Source: JBMOLK01 sp049325575 (lineage in GTDB: Bacteria > Bacillota > Clostridia > Acetivibrionales > Acetivibrionaceae). Taken from it: 20,960 nucleotides of DNA. Position numbers and translations under genes: made by a program. The DNA is taken from the NCBI GenBank assembly GCA_049325575.1, contig JBMOLK010000044.1, positions 1 through 20,960 of the forward strand. Reading direction: 5' to 3'. This document shows, piece by piece, positions 1 to 8,962 of this stretch. The notes under the pieces are model-generated. The model was not told where the DNA came from. It saw only the letters and a program-made list of their open reading frames with translations, and did no database searches. Numbering within the stretch: the stretch's first letter is position 1; each line of letters opens with the position of its first letter.

Positions 1-47
1 AACAAATTACATTCAATAATCCAACATTTAAATGTCATGAGTAATAA

Positions 48-55
48 GGGGGGAG
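48..55 (+). promoter_or_regulatory. Ribosome binding site of the HAD gene
   Basis: A G-rich GGGGGGAG run lies 7 bases before the ATG at 63 and supports that start. Positions 1-47 are too short to assign. No convincing promoter is visible, so the operon may begin upstream of the window. Confidence 0.6.
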
Positions 56-62
56 CAAAATC

Positions 63-788
63 ATGTGTTATAAAAGTAAAACATATCTTAATAGGGGCGG
101 TCTCGGTATCATTTTTGATATGGACGGTGTCATTATTAATACTTGCAGGCTTCATGAAATGGCATGGAAGGAAGCAGCAAGGATATACAAACTTCTCTGG
201 AAAAATGAAATAGATTTTAAAAGAGATGTTTTTGGAACAGTGAGCAGCGACTCTGCAAGGATTCTTTTTGACCCGTTCCTAAAAGATTATGATATTTCTC
301 AAATGTGCAAAAAGAAAGATGAGATATATCAGTCGCTTCTGGACCAAAACGTAAAAGATATTGTTGTTTCAGGTTTTAAGCCGTTTTTTGAAAGCACAGT
401 AGAAAAGGGAATTCCCGTTGCCCTTGCAACCTCATCTCCTTCAAACGAAGCAAATCTGGTTTTAAGAAACCTTGGTATTTATGAATACTTTGATGCTGTT
501 ATTGACGTTTCCAAAGTACAAAATCCCAAGCCTGATCCGGAAGTATACTTAAAAGCCTGTCATGCACTGGGGCTTTCTCCTGAACAGTGTATTGGGTTTG
601 AAGATAGTATAACCGGGATAAGAGCACTAGATAGTGCTGATGTAAAGTGTATAGTAGTAGGATCTACTTTGGAATATGAAAGGCTTATACATAGTGGAGT
701 CAGATATGAACTATATATTCCTGATTTCACGCATATCACTTTGGATAAGCTTTATTCCCGGTTGGAAGCTTTACATAGCTATTCATAA
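63..788 (+). CDS. HAD-superfamily hydrolase, beta-phosphoglucomutase-like
   Basis: This 241-residue cytoplasmic enzyme belongs to the HAD phosphatase/phosphomutase superfamily. Motif I is FDMDGV (D19 the expected nucleophile, D21 the general acid/base). Motif II is TSS near residues 123-125, the motif III lysine is K156 in NPKPDPE, and motif IV is FEDS with E180 and D181 for Mg binding. The helical region between motifs I and II (about residues 30-100) fits a C1-type cap, as in beta-phosphoglucomutase and related sugar-phosphate phosphatases. It is the first gene seen in a seven-gene operon and is followed after 27 bases by an SIS-domain gene. The context suggests it dephosphorylates or isomerises a sugar phosphate on the way to an activated sugar. 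Mutase and phosphatase cannot be told apart from sequence, and the substrate is unknown. Confidence 0.9.
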   Translation: MCYKSKTYLNRGGLGIIFDMDGVIINTCRLHEMAWKEAARIYKLLWKNEIDFKRDVFGTVSSDSARILFDPFLKDYDISQMCKKKDEIYQSLLDQNVKDIVVSGFKPFFESTVEKGIPVALATSSPSNEANLVLRNLGIYEYFDAVIDVSKVQNPKPDPEVYLKACHALGLSPEQCIGFEDSITGIRALDSADVKCIVVGSTLEYERLIHSGVRYELYIPDFTHITLDKLYSRLEALHSYS

Positions 789-815
789 AAATTTATTAGA
801 GAGGGTGAAAAGATT

Positions 816-2039
816 GTGCAGCAAACACTGGATTTTGTGAGTGAAACGAAAGAATTTTCAGTTCCGCCTGATATCAATGATGGTACAAATAAAGTAATTG
901 AATACTTAATGCTTGTAAGGAAAGCCATCCTGGAAATCAGGAGTTTTGCAAAAAATGACATTATCAAGCTGGCTGAAGTTTTAAAGTTTGCCAGAGACCT
1001 TAACAGGGAAGTCAAAATTGTGGGAACAGGGCATGATTACTGTATAACCAATCATGCACACGTAGATTGGCTCAAAACAATCAATCTTCGCGTAGTTGAT
1101 ATTGGCGTTCCGACTTTTACCGCTTTTGGCAATGACTATCCACACGCTACCCAAATCAAAGAAATATTAAAACTTAGAAGTTTTGGCAATAAGGATGTTT
1201 TAGTTGGACTGCAGTTTGAAGGGAATAATTTGTTGTTGGATGAGGCCTTTAAGTTCAATTATGAGCATGATGGTATCAATATTCTTATTAGCAACAACAG
1301 GGCGGTTAATCATAATATTCATCATCATATATGTATTGAAACGGATAATGTACATGTGGCAAGGGATATAAGCCAGATTATCCTACATTTTTTAGGCATT
1401 CACATAGCCAATGAGAAAGACGCAGGCGCAATTGATGAAGGGGCAAGGGACTTTTCCAGCTATTGCGATTTATTGCTTGAATCACTGAATGATGATTGTT
1501 ATTCCTGCAGCAACTTAAGCCGGATTTCAGCTCTAATAAAAAACAAACTGTCCAATGGACACTCTTTATATGCTTTTGGCAATGGGGGAAGCGCTGCATT
1601 ATCAACTTATCTGATTGAAGGGTTAAGAGAGATGTATATGAATTCTCCTCATATATATAGAAACCTGTTTGATCTAACATCCTTTTTGGGGGAAGTTACT
1701 GGCAGCATCAGCAAAGGCTACTATAAAAAAGATATATATACAAATTTAATCGAGAATTTAGGTGTTAAGAACGGGGATGTTCTATTTGGTATCAGCTCCA
1801 GCGGGAACTCTGAAAATATTATCCACCCTTTCACAAAAATCCATAAAGCTTTCCGTATAGGTCTGCTTGGGTTTGATGAAGGGGGCATCATTGGGAATAA
1901 GCCAATTAAAGATATGGCATTTATTGTTCCTGACAGAGGGTCTTATAAAAGTTATCAGCGTGCGGAGGATGGACAAAGAATTGCCATCAGCGCTATTCTA
2001 AATACTTTTACATTGGAGGAACAAGCTCAAAATGTATAA
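816..2039 (+). CDS. SIS-domain protein, phosphoheptose isomerase (GmhA)-like C-terminal half
   Basis: This 407-residue protein has a clear SIS (sugar isomerase) fold in its C-terminal half. FGNGGSAA at 254-261 and SSSGNS at 327-332 match the phosphosugar-binding loops of GmhA-type sedoheptulose-7-phosphate isomerases. The N-terminal half (about 50-200) looks like a second, degenerate SIS lobe: it has a KIVGTG strand-loop near 67-72 but no serine-rich phosphate loop. It may be structural or have another role. The start is GTG at 816 behind GAGAGGGTGA; a TTG two bases upstream is out of frame. The stop overlaps the next gene by 8 bases, implying translational coupling. In context it likely interconverts a ketose and aldose phosphate feeding the kinase/nucleotidyltransferase downstream. 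Heptose is a reasonable guess for the substrate but is not proven. Confidence 0.85.
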   Translation: MQQTLDFVSETKEFSVPPDINDGTNKVIEYLMLVRKAILEIRSFAKNDIIKLAEVLKFARDLNREVKIVGTGHDYCITNHAHVDWLKTINLRVVDIGVPTFTAFGNDYPHATQIKEILKLRSFGNKDVLVGLQFEGNNLLLDEAFKFNYEHDGINILISNNRAVNHNIHHHICIETDNVHVARDISQIILHFLGIHIANEKDAGAIDEGARDFSSYCDLLLESLNDDCYSCSNLSRISALIKNKLSNGHSLYAFGNGGSAALSTYLIEGLREMYMNSPHIYRNLFDLTSFLGEVTGSISKGYYKKDIYTNLIENLGVKNGDVLFGISSSGNSENIIHPFTKIHKAFRIGLLGFDEGGIIGNKPIKDMAFIVPDRGSYKSYQRAEDGQRIAISAILNTFTLEEQAQNV

Positions 2040-5000
2040 TAGATTGGAATATATAAGGAACAGGTTAAATGAACTTCATCAATGCCGCGATGGTGAAGTG
2101 TGTGAAAAAAAGCCCTGTAATATAAGTGCAATTGATGTAATAGAGAAAAGTGATTTGATTGATGCAACAGAGGATATGATTTTTGGCAGTTTAAACTTTG
2201 ATGAACTTATTGATCAGACTAAAAAGGTAGAGACCTTTTACAATCATTCAGACAACCGATACCAAAAAATACGTTCCGCAATGTTTTTAAGCCGCATTTA
2301 TAATTATTATCTTCCAAACCAGAGTGAGCTTATCAATATAGGAACCATTCCTTATGATACAATTACTTCAATTGAAAACCAGCAGTTCGATAAAGCTTTG
2401 GAAATACTAAGTCAATCTACTTTTAATCCGGGAAAAGCCTCTGAAGCCCATATGAAAGCAAAAGGGCTTGCATATTGGGGAAAGGCGTTTAACTTAATAG
2501 AGGAGCAGGTTCAATCGTGTATATGTGCAAGAATTCCCAAGCTGTTCACACTAAAATCCCTTGATGAGTACACCCTAAAAAACCCTTCATACTACGCGGA
2601 CCACATTGAACATGTACTAATGCCTGTTAGGATTGAACACACCAGCTGCGTTGGCTCTGATATATTCTATCTGTCTATGGACAGGCCAAAAAAAGCACGG
2701 TGCATAAATATATCGGCCAATTTATATAATCCTGAAACCGGAGAAATGGAGCCACCCATTAATGTAATTGTAAGACCGGTTAAAGAAGCAGGTATACGGC
2801 TGACTTCTACTGATCTTGGCTGTTCAAAACTGATAACAGACATGAATGATTTATTTAATATGAGAAATGATGACCTTTCTTTACTAAAAGCGGCTGTAAT
2901 TGTTTCGGGTATTGTTCCGCCTGCTTGTAAGGGTAGGGAAGATGAAATTCCGCTTTTGGAGCTGCTGGAAAAGTTTATGAGGGAGAACAGGGAGTACAAA
3001 GGGTTTGAAGTTGTTTCCAAAGTTATTGATATACCAAGGGGATCAGGCCTTGCTGTCAGTACCAATTTACTTGCTGCGCTAATTCTTGCCTTGCTGCGCT
3101 TCTCAGGACAAGTGGAATATGAAAGCAGTGATATTGAAGAAAAAGTTAAAATGGAGGCAGCAGTCAGATGTATTTATGGTGAATGGCTTGGAGGAAGCGG
3201 TGGAGGCTGGCAGGACTATGGAGGAATGTGGGGCGGGTTTAAAAAAATTACCGGCCAGGCCGCTGATCCAAGGTATGATCCGGATAGTAAAGGTTCCTTG
3301 CTGCCTTATTATGAGGAACTGATTATCCCGGACAGCACAGTTGAAAAAATAATGGATTCTTTGGTTCTGGTAAATGGGGGAACCGGACAGGATGTAGGAC
3401 CTATTTTAAGAATGATTACAGAGCAGTATATATTAAAAGATAAAGTTGCCTGGAAAGCAAGGCTTGGAACCGAGGGCAGGTTTGATGAAATCCTGGAGGC
3501 CTTGCTAAGTGGTGACGTAAGAAGTATGGCAAGGCTTGAAAGTATGGATTTTGAAGAACGGAAACTGATTTCACCTTTATCAAATAACCTTTATCATGAA
3601 AAAACTTACTTTAAAATCAAACAATACTTTAATGAAGATTTGTGGGGCTATGATTCAACAGGAGGAAGAGCAGGTGCCGGAGGAATATTCTTTGTTGACC
3701 CTAAAAGGCGCAAAGAGTTTGAAGAAATCTTTCTGGAAGTTTCTAATAAGACGCAAAAGGAGCTAATCGGACAGATGCACTTTGCATCCAAACCTCTTAT
3801 TTATAGATATGAAATTAATAAGCGCGGTGCTAAGGTAAGAGTCTATGGAAAGGATAGGGCAGAAGAGATTATAGAAAAGTGGACTTTTAAGACTTCAAAG
3901 AAGGATACAACTGCTTCTGACAGCTATCTGACGGTTGAGAAGATAAAAGAAGACTGCTCATTTGATACGGCTGAATTTCAAAGTATTCAAAAACAATATA
4001 TAAAAGGGGAGCTTTCAATAGAGAAAAATATAAGGGCTCAGTCTGATGAAATAAAGCAGATTGAAATAAACAAGCCTGATAGTAATGTTATTATGATGCC
4101 TTCAATAGAGACTCAAGATTACAAGTATTTATTCAATGAAGGGCTTGAGCTTTTAAAAGAGCCTTTAGCCTTTATAATCTTAAATGGAGGAGAAAGTACA
4201 CGTTTCGGAGTCCGTACAATCAGGGGGCTAAGTCCGGTGTTTTTCATATCAGGAAAGTACTGCTCTTCCATAGAACTAAAAATGAGGCATATACATTTTA
4301 TGAATCATCACTATAACAGTACAATTTATCCGGTTCTGGTAAACAGTTTTTTTACAAACGAAAATACCATGCGGGTTTTAAAGCAAAATAATTTTTACAA
4401 TGTGCCCGAAGAGAATGTATTTAGCTGCATGCATCAAGTAAGTCATAGAGTAAACCCGAAAGTAGAAGATTTAACCTACTGGTTTAATGTGCTAAGAGAA
4501 AGGGGATTGACCGAGATCGAGGAGGATCTTAGCCTTCAGTGCTTTGAATTCATGAAAAAGTGGACAAAGGAGAAGGGGGAGGGTAAAGTCTATGAACCAA
4601 TAGGTAAGAATAAACTATATACACTGGTATCTCCAGGACATTTTTATTCCTTCATGTCCATCATTTCCTCCTATACTCTCGGATCGTTGATCGAACGGGG
4701 AGTAAAAAGGCTGTTTGTTGCCAGTAATGACAACCTTTTGGCAACAATTGATCCTGCTATTTTAGCGTTTCATAAAAGTCAGGACCGGGGTGTAACATCG
4801 GAAGTTGTGCCAAGATTGTTTGATAAAGGCGGAGCACCTGTATCTATAGATGGTAAGGTAGTAATCCTTGAGGACTTTTGTTTTCCTGATCAGCAGACTC
4901 TATGGAAAGTACCGTTTTTCAATCCAATTACAACATGGATTGAAGTTGACAAATTGCTTAAGCTTACAGGGTTAGAACCGGAGGACCTGGTAGATGCTGC

Positions 5001-5301
5001 CCATGGAAACAGGGATAGGCAAAAAAGGTGTAAAGATGCAGTCTATGAGCTTTCTAAGAGAATTCCGTCTTATGCTGTATTAAAACACATAATGGAGGAC
5101 ATGGGTAACGGAGTTAATTACTCATTTCCCGTGATTCAGTTTGAGAAGCTGTATGGAGACTTAATAGGCCTTATGAATCCGGTATTTCTGGTAGTTCCCA
5201 AACTTTTGAGACATACACAGATGAAATCGGTGGATCACATATATCAAATCCTTATAGACAGGTCTTTAGATATACTAAGGCCGCAGATAATATTGGATTA
5301 G
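2032..5301 (+). CDS. Bifunctional GHMP sugar kinase (fucokinase-like) / sugar-1-phosphate nucleotidyltransferase
   Basis: This 1089-residue protein fuses two enzymes. The N-terminal two thirds is a GHMP kinase. Its ATP loop is IPRGSGLAVST at 334-344, a variant of the family's PxGSGLGTSS. A GSGGGWQDYGG segment near 390-400 resembles L-fucokinases, and STGGRAGAGG near 543-552 is the third GHMP motif. After a linker, LNGGESTRFG at 717-726 is the nucleotide-binding loop of UDPGP/UAP-type pyrophosphorylases (LxGGxGTRLG), followed by a domain running to the C-terminus. The expected reactions are anomeric phosphorylation of a free or phosphorylated sugar, then transfer to a nucleotide to give an NDP-sugar. 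The order kinase-then-transferase is opposite to the Bacteroides FKP fucose enzyme. ATG 2032 follows GGAGGA with 11 bases between. Sugar and nucleotide specificity are unknown, and the G-to-A change in the kinase loop is worth noting. Confidence 0.85.
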   Translation: MYNRLEYIRNRLNELHQCRDGEVCEKKPCNISAIDVIEKSDLIDATEDMIFGSLNFDELIDQTKKVETFYNHSDNRYQKIRSAMFLSRIYNYYLPNQSELINIGTIPYDTITSIENQQFDKALEILSQSTFNPGKASEAHMKAKGLAYWGKAFNLIEEQVQSCICARIPKLFTLKSLDEYTLKNPSYYADHIEHVLMPVRIEHTSCVGSDIFYLSMDRPKKARCINISANLYNPETGEMEPPINVIVRPVKEAGIRLTSTDLGCSKLITDMNDLFNMRNDDLSLLKAAVIVSGIVPPACKGREDEIPLLELLEKFMRENREYKGFEVVSKVIDIPRGSGLAVSTNLLAALILALLRFSGQVEYESSDIEEKVKMEAAVRCIYGEWLGGSGGGWQDYGGMWGGFKKITGQAADPRYDPDSKGSLLPYYEELIIPDSTVEKIMDSLVLVNGGTGQDVGPILRMITEQYILKDKVAWKARLGTEGRFDEILEALLSGDVRSMARLESMDFEERKLISPLSNNLYHEKTYFKIKQYFNEDLWGYDSTGGRAGAGGIFFVDPKRRKEFEEIFLEVSNKTQKELIGQMHFASKPLIYRYEINKRGAKVRVYGKDRAEEIIEKWTFKTSKKDTTASDSYLTVEKIKEDCSFDTAEFQSIQKQYIKGELSIEKNIRAQSDEIKQIEINKPDSNVIMMPSIETQDYKYLFNEGLELLKEPLAFIILNGGESTRFGVRTIRGLSPVFFISGKYCSSIELKMRHIHFMNHHYNSTIYPVLVNSFFTNENTMRVLKQNNFYNVPEENVFSCMHQVSHRVNPKVEDLTYWFNVLRERGLTEIEEDLSLQCFEFMKKWTKEKGEGKVYEPIGKNKLYTLVSPGHFYSFMSIISSYTLGSLIERGVKRLFVASNDNLLATIDPAILAFHKSQDRGVTSEVVPRLFDKGGAPVSIDGKVVILEDFCFPDQQTLWKVPFFNPITTWIEVDKLLKLTGLEPEDLVDAAHGNRDRQKRCKDAVYELSKRIPSYAVLKHIMEDMGNGVNYSFPVIQFEKLYGDLIGLMNPVFLVVPKLLRHTQMKSVDHIYQILIDRSLDILRPQIILD

Positions 5302-5315
5302 AAAGAGGGTTAGTT

Positions 5316-7808
5316 ATGGAGAAGCTTTCATTAAGCAGGATGGAATTTTTGTATTACAGGTTGTTTAATACCCGGCTTTCCCGAAATCGTATAGTTACGC
5401 TCCTTATAAACTTTTTTTCCGACATAGTGAATATAATAAAGTGTATATTTGGAGTAAATGCACAATATACAGGTTCCACCCGCCTTATTTTTAGACTTTA
5501 TTATTATATTATACATAATTATGATGATATTTCAGTAAAGCCTTCAGGTATTTATTCAAAGGGAAAACTGATAGATAGCAGTCATCTTCCTGTGTTTAAT
5601 TTTATGTACACGGAAGGGATCAATGCTGCCAAAGAGAAAAGTGTTTTAGAACTAAGTGAACTCATTGATAGGGAAGTTACCAGAGAAAACTGGACCCTGT
5701 CAAGAAAGTACTTTCTTATCCGTGGGTTGGGCGGCATTGTTATATCAGCTTCATTTTTAATAAACTTTTATTTGGGTTATAAGCTGGTTTTTTATGAAGA
5801 GTCCCGAAGTTCCTTTCAAACCTTTCTGCATGTAATCTGGTATATTGTGAACGTTCTTTTTTTCCTAAATACCATACTGCTATTTTACTCGTGGACCAAG
5901 TATCTCTCTTTAAATAGCAGCTTCAGGGAGGCTAGTGACGAGGAAGAACAGCAATTTTATGAATTAAAGGAGCATCCTTCTGTTATTACAATCATTCCAA
6001 CATATATGGAAGATGATGAACTGGTTAAAAGAGCGTTATACAGCGTTTGTCTTCAAAAATACGCAAATAACAAGGTAGTATTATTGCTTGGAAACGATAT
6101 AGCCAGCAAGGATGAAGTAGTGATTAACAACACTGCCATGACAAGGAAAATGGTAATTCGGATAAAGAGGGAGTTAAAACAGCAAAATCTTAAAATAAAA
6201 CGCTGCTACAAAAGTTTCCTGGAAGTTAAAGAATGGGATGCGGACTCTTTAATCTTTGAGCTTATAAAACTAAGCCGTCTATACAATTCCATAAGTAACT
6301 GGTTTTATAACAAGGCAGAAGAATTTAAAGATGCATCCGTTAAATATCCCTTTGATGAATATTTGATAGAGAATACCTTCCTTGTGCAATATGAGTATTA
6401 TAAGATGAAGGTAGATTATTGCCTCTTTAGTGCAAATAACATCAGGTATGTTGATTTTTCTGATAAAGTAAGGGATAGTATTTTAAACGAGCTTGAAAAA
6501 CATTACCTTGAGTGTACCCGTGTATTTAAAACAAAGCTGGAAGTGTTCATGAGAACAAAATACGCTAATCTTGAACAGGAAAAAACCAAGGCTGGGAACC
6601 TTACTGCTTATACTTCTATAATGGGGGGCACATGGAAAAAAACTAAAAACGAAAATGGTGAATACATTCTTGTTCCAGCATCCTCCGGAAAAAGAGTTGA
6701 AATGCCAGAGTATTTAGCAGTATTCGATTGTGATTCTGTAGCAAGGTACAATTATCTTTCACGAAAAGTAATTTATATGCAAAAGCCAGAAAATGAAAAA
6801 GCAGGATTAATTCAATCACCCTATGATGTGCCATGCCCTGAGCCAACGCCGGTTGCTGCAGCCTCGGGCGTTATGACTGCCTGGTTTAAACCATTGTCGG
6901 TGGCGCTTAGTACAAGCAAAAGTTCATTCTGGTTGGGGTATAATGGCTTATTCCGTGGAGAAGCAGTTAAGAAGATGGGTTCCTTTTTGGCCGAAACCAT
7001 AATAGAAGATGTTGAAAACACTATCAAGCTTGACTTGAACGGGTACCATGTTGTAACATCCCACGAAAATCAGTGTTTTACTTTTAGCCCTGTAGATTTA
7101 AGGTCGTTGCAGGTTCAGAGAACCAGATGGGCCTCCGGAGGCTTGAGAATAGAGAAAAATATAATCAATCACCTTAGGCATAAGAGATTAAGGTATACCG
7201 TTTCACAGGCGGTACTTAAATCAAACTATATCCTGGGTTTGACCAGCTTTCCTATTGCTACAACAATTACATGGGTTTTAAAAACGCCATTTAACTCCAG
7301 ATACCATGAATTGCAAGCTGCTCCATTTTTGTTCTTTATGGTTTCCTATGTGTGCCTTATACCTGCTATTGCAAAAGAGTATAAAAACAGAAACCTTATA
7401 GACGCAATGTCTGTGAGTATATTCATGAACTTTTATCATCTAAGAGGGCTATATAAATCAATTAAGGTTTTATTCCGTGAAGAGTCCAAGAAGAAAAAAT
7501 TCTTCAAATCTACTCCAAGGCCCCTAAAGAAATCCAAAATGCAGTTGGGTTATTTCGAGATTATTGGAATTATTGTTTTAATCATATGGAACTTATATCA
7601 CTTTATCAGTAGCATCAGCGGCTATAGCTATTATTTGGATTACTTTGCCATGACCCACTTGTTTTTAATATTCTGGGGGTTAATTATATTCTTAAGAAAC
7701 AAAAGCACATTAGAAGAAAGTCCTGGTCCTGTAAAGAAGGAGCAGAGAGTTAAAGCGGATTTGGCAGTTTCAAAGAGAAAAAAGAGTCATTTGGTCGAGG
7801 AGGGTTAA
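5316..7808 (+). CDS. Membrane family-2 glycosyltransferase, cellulose-synthase type
   Basis: This 830-residue integral membrane protein has a GT-A catalytic domain on the cytoplasmic side. The N-terminal membrane helices are near 139-160 and 170-193. The GT2 domain opens with ITIIPTYMEDD near 225, has D471-C-D473 (metal and UDP-sugar binding), the catalytic-base region IIEDVE with E564/D565, and QRTRW at 601-605, equivalent to the QxxRW of processive synthases. Further helices lie near 638-656, 669-687, 746-768 and 774-795. The distance from the first GT2 strand to the DxD is about 245 residues, against roughly 90 in simple GT2 enzymes, because of a helical insertion around 290-430. It probably polymerises or transfers sugar across the membrane, using an NDP-sugar made by the upstream genes. 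No PilZ domain is evident. The gene starts 14 bases after the previous stop. Confidence 0.87.
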   Translation: MEKLSLSRMEFLYYRLFNTRLSRNRIVTLLINFFSDIVNIIKCIFGVNAQYTGSTRLIFRLYYYIIHNYDDISVKPSGIYSKGKLIDSSHLPVFNFMYTEGINAAKEKSVLELSELIDREVTRENWTLSRKYFLIRGLGGIVISASFLINFYLGYKLVFYEESRSSFQTFLHVIWYIVNVLFFLNTILLFYSWTKYLSLNSSFREASDEEEQQFYELKEHPSVITIIPTYMEDDELVKRALYSVCLQKYANNKVVLLLGNDIASKDEVVINNTAMTRKMVIRIKRELKQQNLKIKRCYKSFLEVKEWDADSLIFELIKLSRLYNSISNWFYNKAEEFKDASVKYPFDEYLIENTFLVQYEYYKMKVDYCLFSANNIRYVDFSDKVRDSILNELEKHYLECTRVFKTKLEVFMRTKYANLEQEKTKAGNLTAYTSIMGGTWKKTKNENGEYILVPASSGKRVEMPEYLAVFDCDSVARYNYLSRKVIYMQKPENEKAGLIQSPYDVPCPEPTPVAAASGVMTAWFKPLSVALSTSKSSFWLGYNGLFRGEAVKKMGSFLAETIIEDVENTIKLDLNGYHVVTSHENQCFTFSPVDLRSLQVQRTRWASGGLRIEKNIINHLRHKRLRYTVSQAVLKSNYILGLTSFPIATTITWVLKTPFNSRYHELQAAPFLFFMVSYVCLIPAIAKEYKNRNLIDAMSVSIFMNFYHLRGLYKSIKVLFREESKKKKFFKSTPRPLKKSKMQLGYFEIIGIIVLIIWNLYHFISSISGYSYYLDYFAMTHLFLIFWGLIIFLRNKSTLEESPGPVKKEQRVKADLAVSKRKKSHLVEEG

Positions 7809-7813
7809 TTGTC

Positions 7814-8923
7814 ATGAAAAATATACTAATAACAGGTGCTACAGGTTTTGTGGGCATTAACATAATAAAAGAACTTCTAAAGAATAAAGACAACTGCTTG
7901 TTTTTGCTTGTTCGAGGAACTGACTATTCTTCGGCAAATGAAAGGGTAATAAGTTTATTGGAAGAGCATTATGACGGGAATCTGGAAGAGATTATTAAGG
8001 GGATTACCGTTCTGGAAGGGGATGTTGCAGAAAAAAATCTCGGCCTTACGGATAATGTTTTAGATTCCTTGACACAGGAAATAAACGAAATCTTTCATTC
8101 GGCTGCAAGCATAAACTTTAAACTACCCATTGAACTTGCTGTTAAAATCAATGTTACTGGCACTGACAATGTTTTTAAGTTTGCTATGAAGTGTTTTGAA
8201 AATGGTGTATTAAAGCGGATTAACCATATAAGCACCGCCTATGTTGCCGGAAATACCAAAGAAAGGTTCTATGAAAATCAGCTGAATATAGGGCAAGGTT
8301 TTGATAATACATATGAAGCAACTAAACTTGAAGCAGAAAAACTTGTACATAAATATATTGAAGAAGGATTACCTGCCATCATCTTTCGTCCATCGGTAAT
8401 AGCAAGTAATTCACTTACAGGTGAAATCAGCAAATCAAATTTGATATTTGGTTTTATGAAACAGATATTGAACACAAGGTATAACGAATTTATTTGCAGT
8501 GAAAACTCCTCTTTAAATATTATTCCTATCAATTATTTTATTAATGCAATGCTGCACATTTCAGCCTCTGACAGTTCAATCGGCAAGACCTTTAACATTG
8601 TAAACAGCCATAACTCCAGTATAAGGGAGCTTATAAGATGTTTTTGTGAAATAACGGGCGTCAGAGTTCCTGATTTTATACCTGTTGATGAAGCAGATAA
8701 AGTGCCCCCTAGAATTTATCAGCTTCTTGAAGTATTTATTACATATATAGAAAAATCCCATACTTTTGATGATAGAGCAACAAAAGAGGCTCTACGAGGC
8801 ACACCTATAGAATGTCCCGATATTGATGAGGAATATATGAAAAAGGCAGTACAATATTGCAGCCAAAACCGGCTCTTTAATGAGAGAGAGCTTGGTAGGA
8901 TGACTGCTAATGCAAACTCATAA
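7814..8923 (+). CDS. Extended SDR, thioester-reductase / NAD-binding_4 type
   Basis: This 369-residue NAD(P)-dependent extended short-chain dehydrogenase opens directly with the Rossmann loop TGATGFVG (7-14). HSAAS (around 95) and HISTAYVAG precede the catalytic Y167-x-x-x-K171. The pattern (LLVR after strand 2, HSAAS, INVTGT, STAYV) fits the thioester-reductase/Male-sterility branch, which reduces acyl thioesters, better than classic nucleotide-sugar epimerases; the latter remain possible. It starts 5 bases after the glycosyltransferase stop, behind GAGGAGGG. With a FabF ketosynthase two genes on, a role on an acyl-ACP or acyl-lipid intermediate is a plausible inference. No carrier protein or adenylation domain is fused to it. 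Confidence 0.8.
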   Translation: MKNILITGATGFVGINIIKELLKNKDNCLFLLVRGTDYSSANERVISLLEEHYDGNLEEIIKGITVLEGDVAEKNLGLTDNVLDSLTQEINEIFHSAASINFKLPIELAVKINVTGTDNVFKFAMKCFENGVLKRINHISTAYVAGNTKERFYENQLNIGQGFDNTYEATKLEAEKLVHKYIEEGLPAIIFRPSVIASNSLTGEISKSNLIFGFMKQILNTRYNEFICSENSSLNIIPINYFINAMLHISASDSSIGKTFNIVNSHNSSIRELIRCFCEITGVRVPDFIPVDEADKVPPRIYQLLEVFITYIEKSHTFDDRATKEALRGTPIECPDIDEEYMKKAVQYCSQNRLFNERELGRMTANANS

Positions 8924-8962
8924 TATGCTGCATTACTAATACCTTTTGAAGGAGAAGCAAAG

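Noticed and set aside
1..62. Possible end of an upstream gene (two frames are open to the left edge)
   Set aside because: One frame ends at TAA 42-44 and another stays open into the HAD gene; 14 codons are too few to choose or to recognise anything.
2667..3065. 132-codon open frame on the minus strand inside the kinase gene
   Set aside because: No ribosome site or recognisable motif, and it lies wholly within a strongly supported gene on the other strand.
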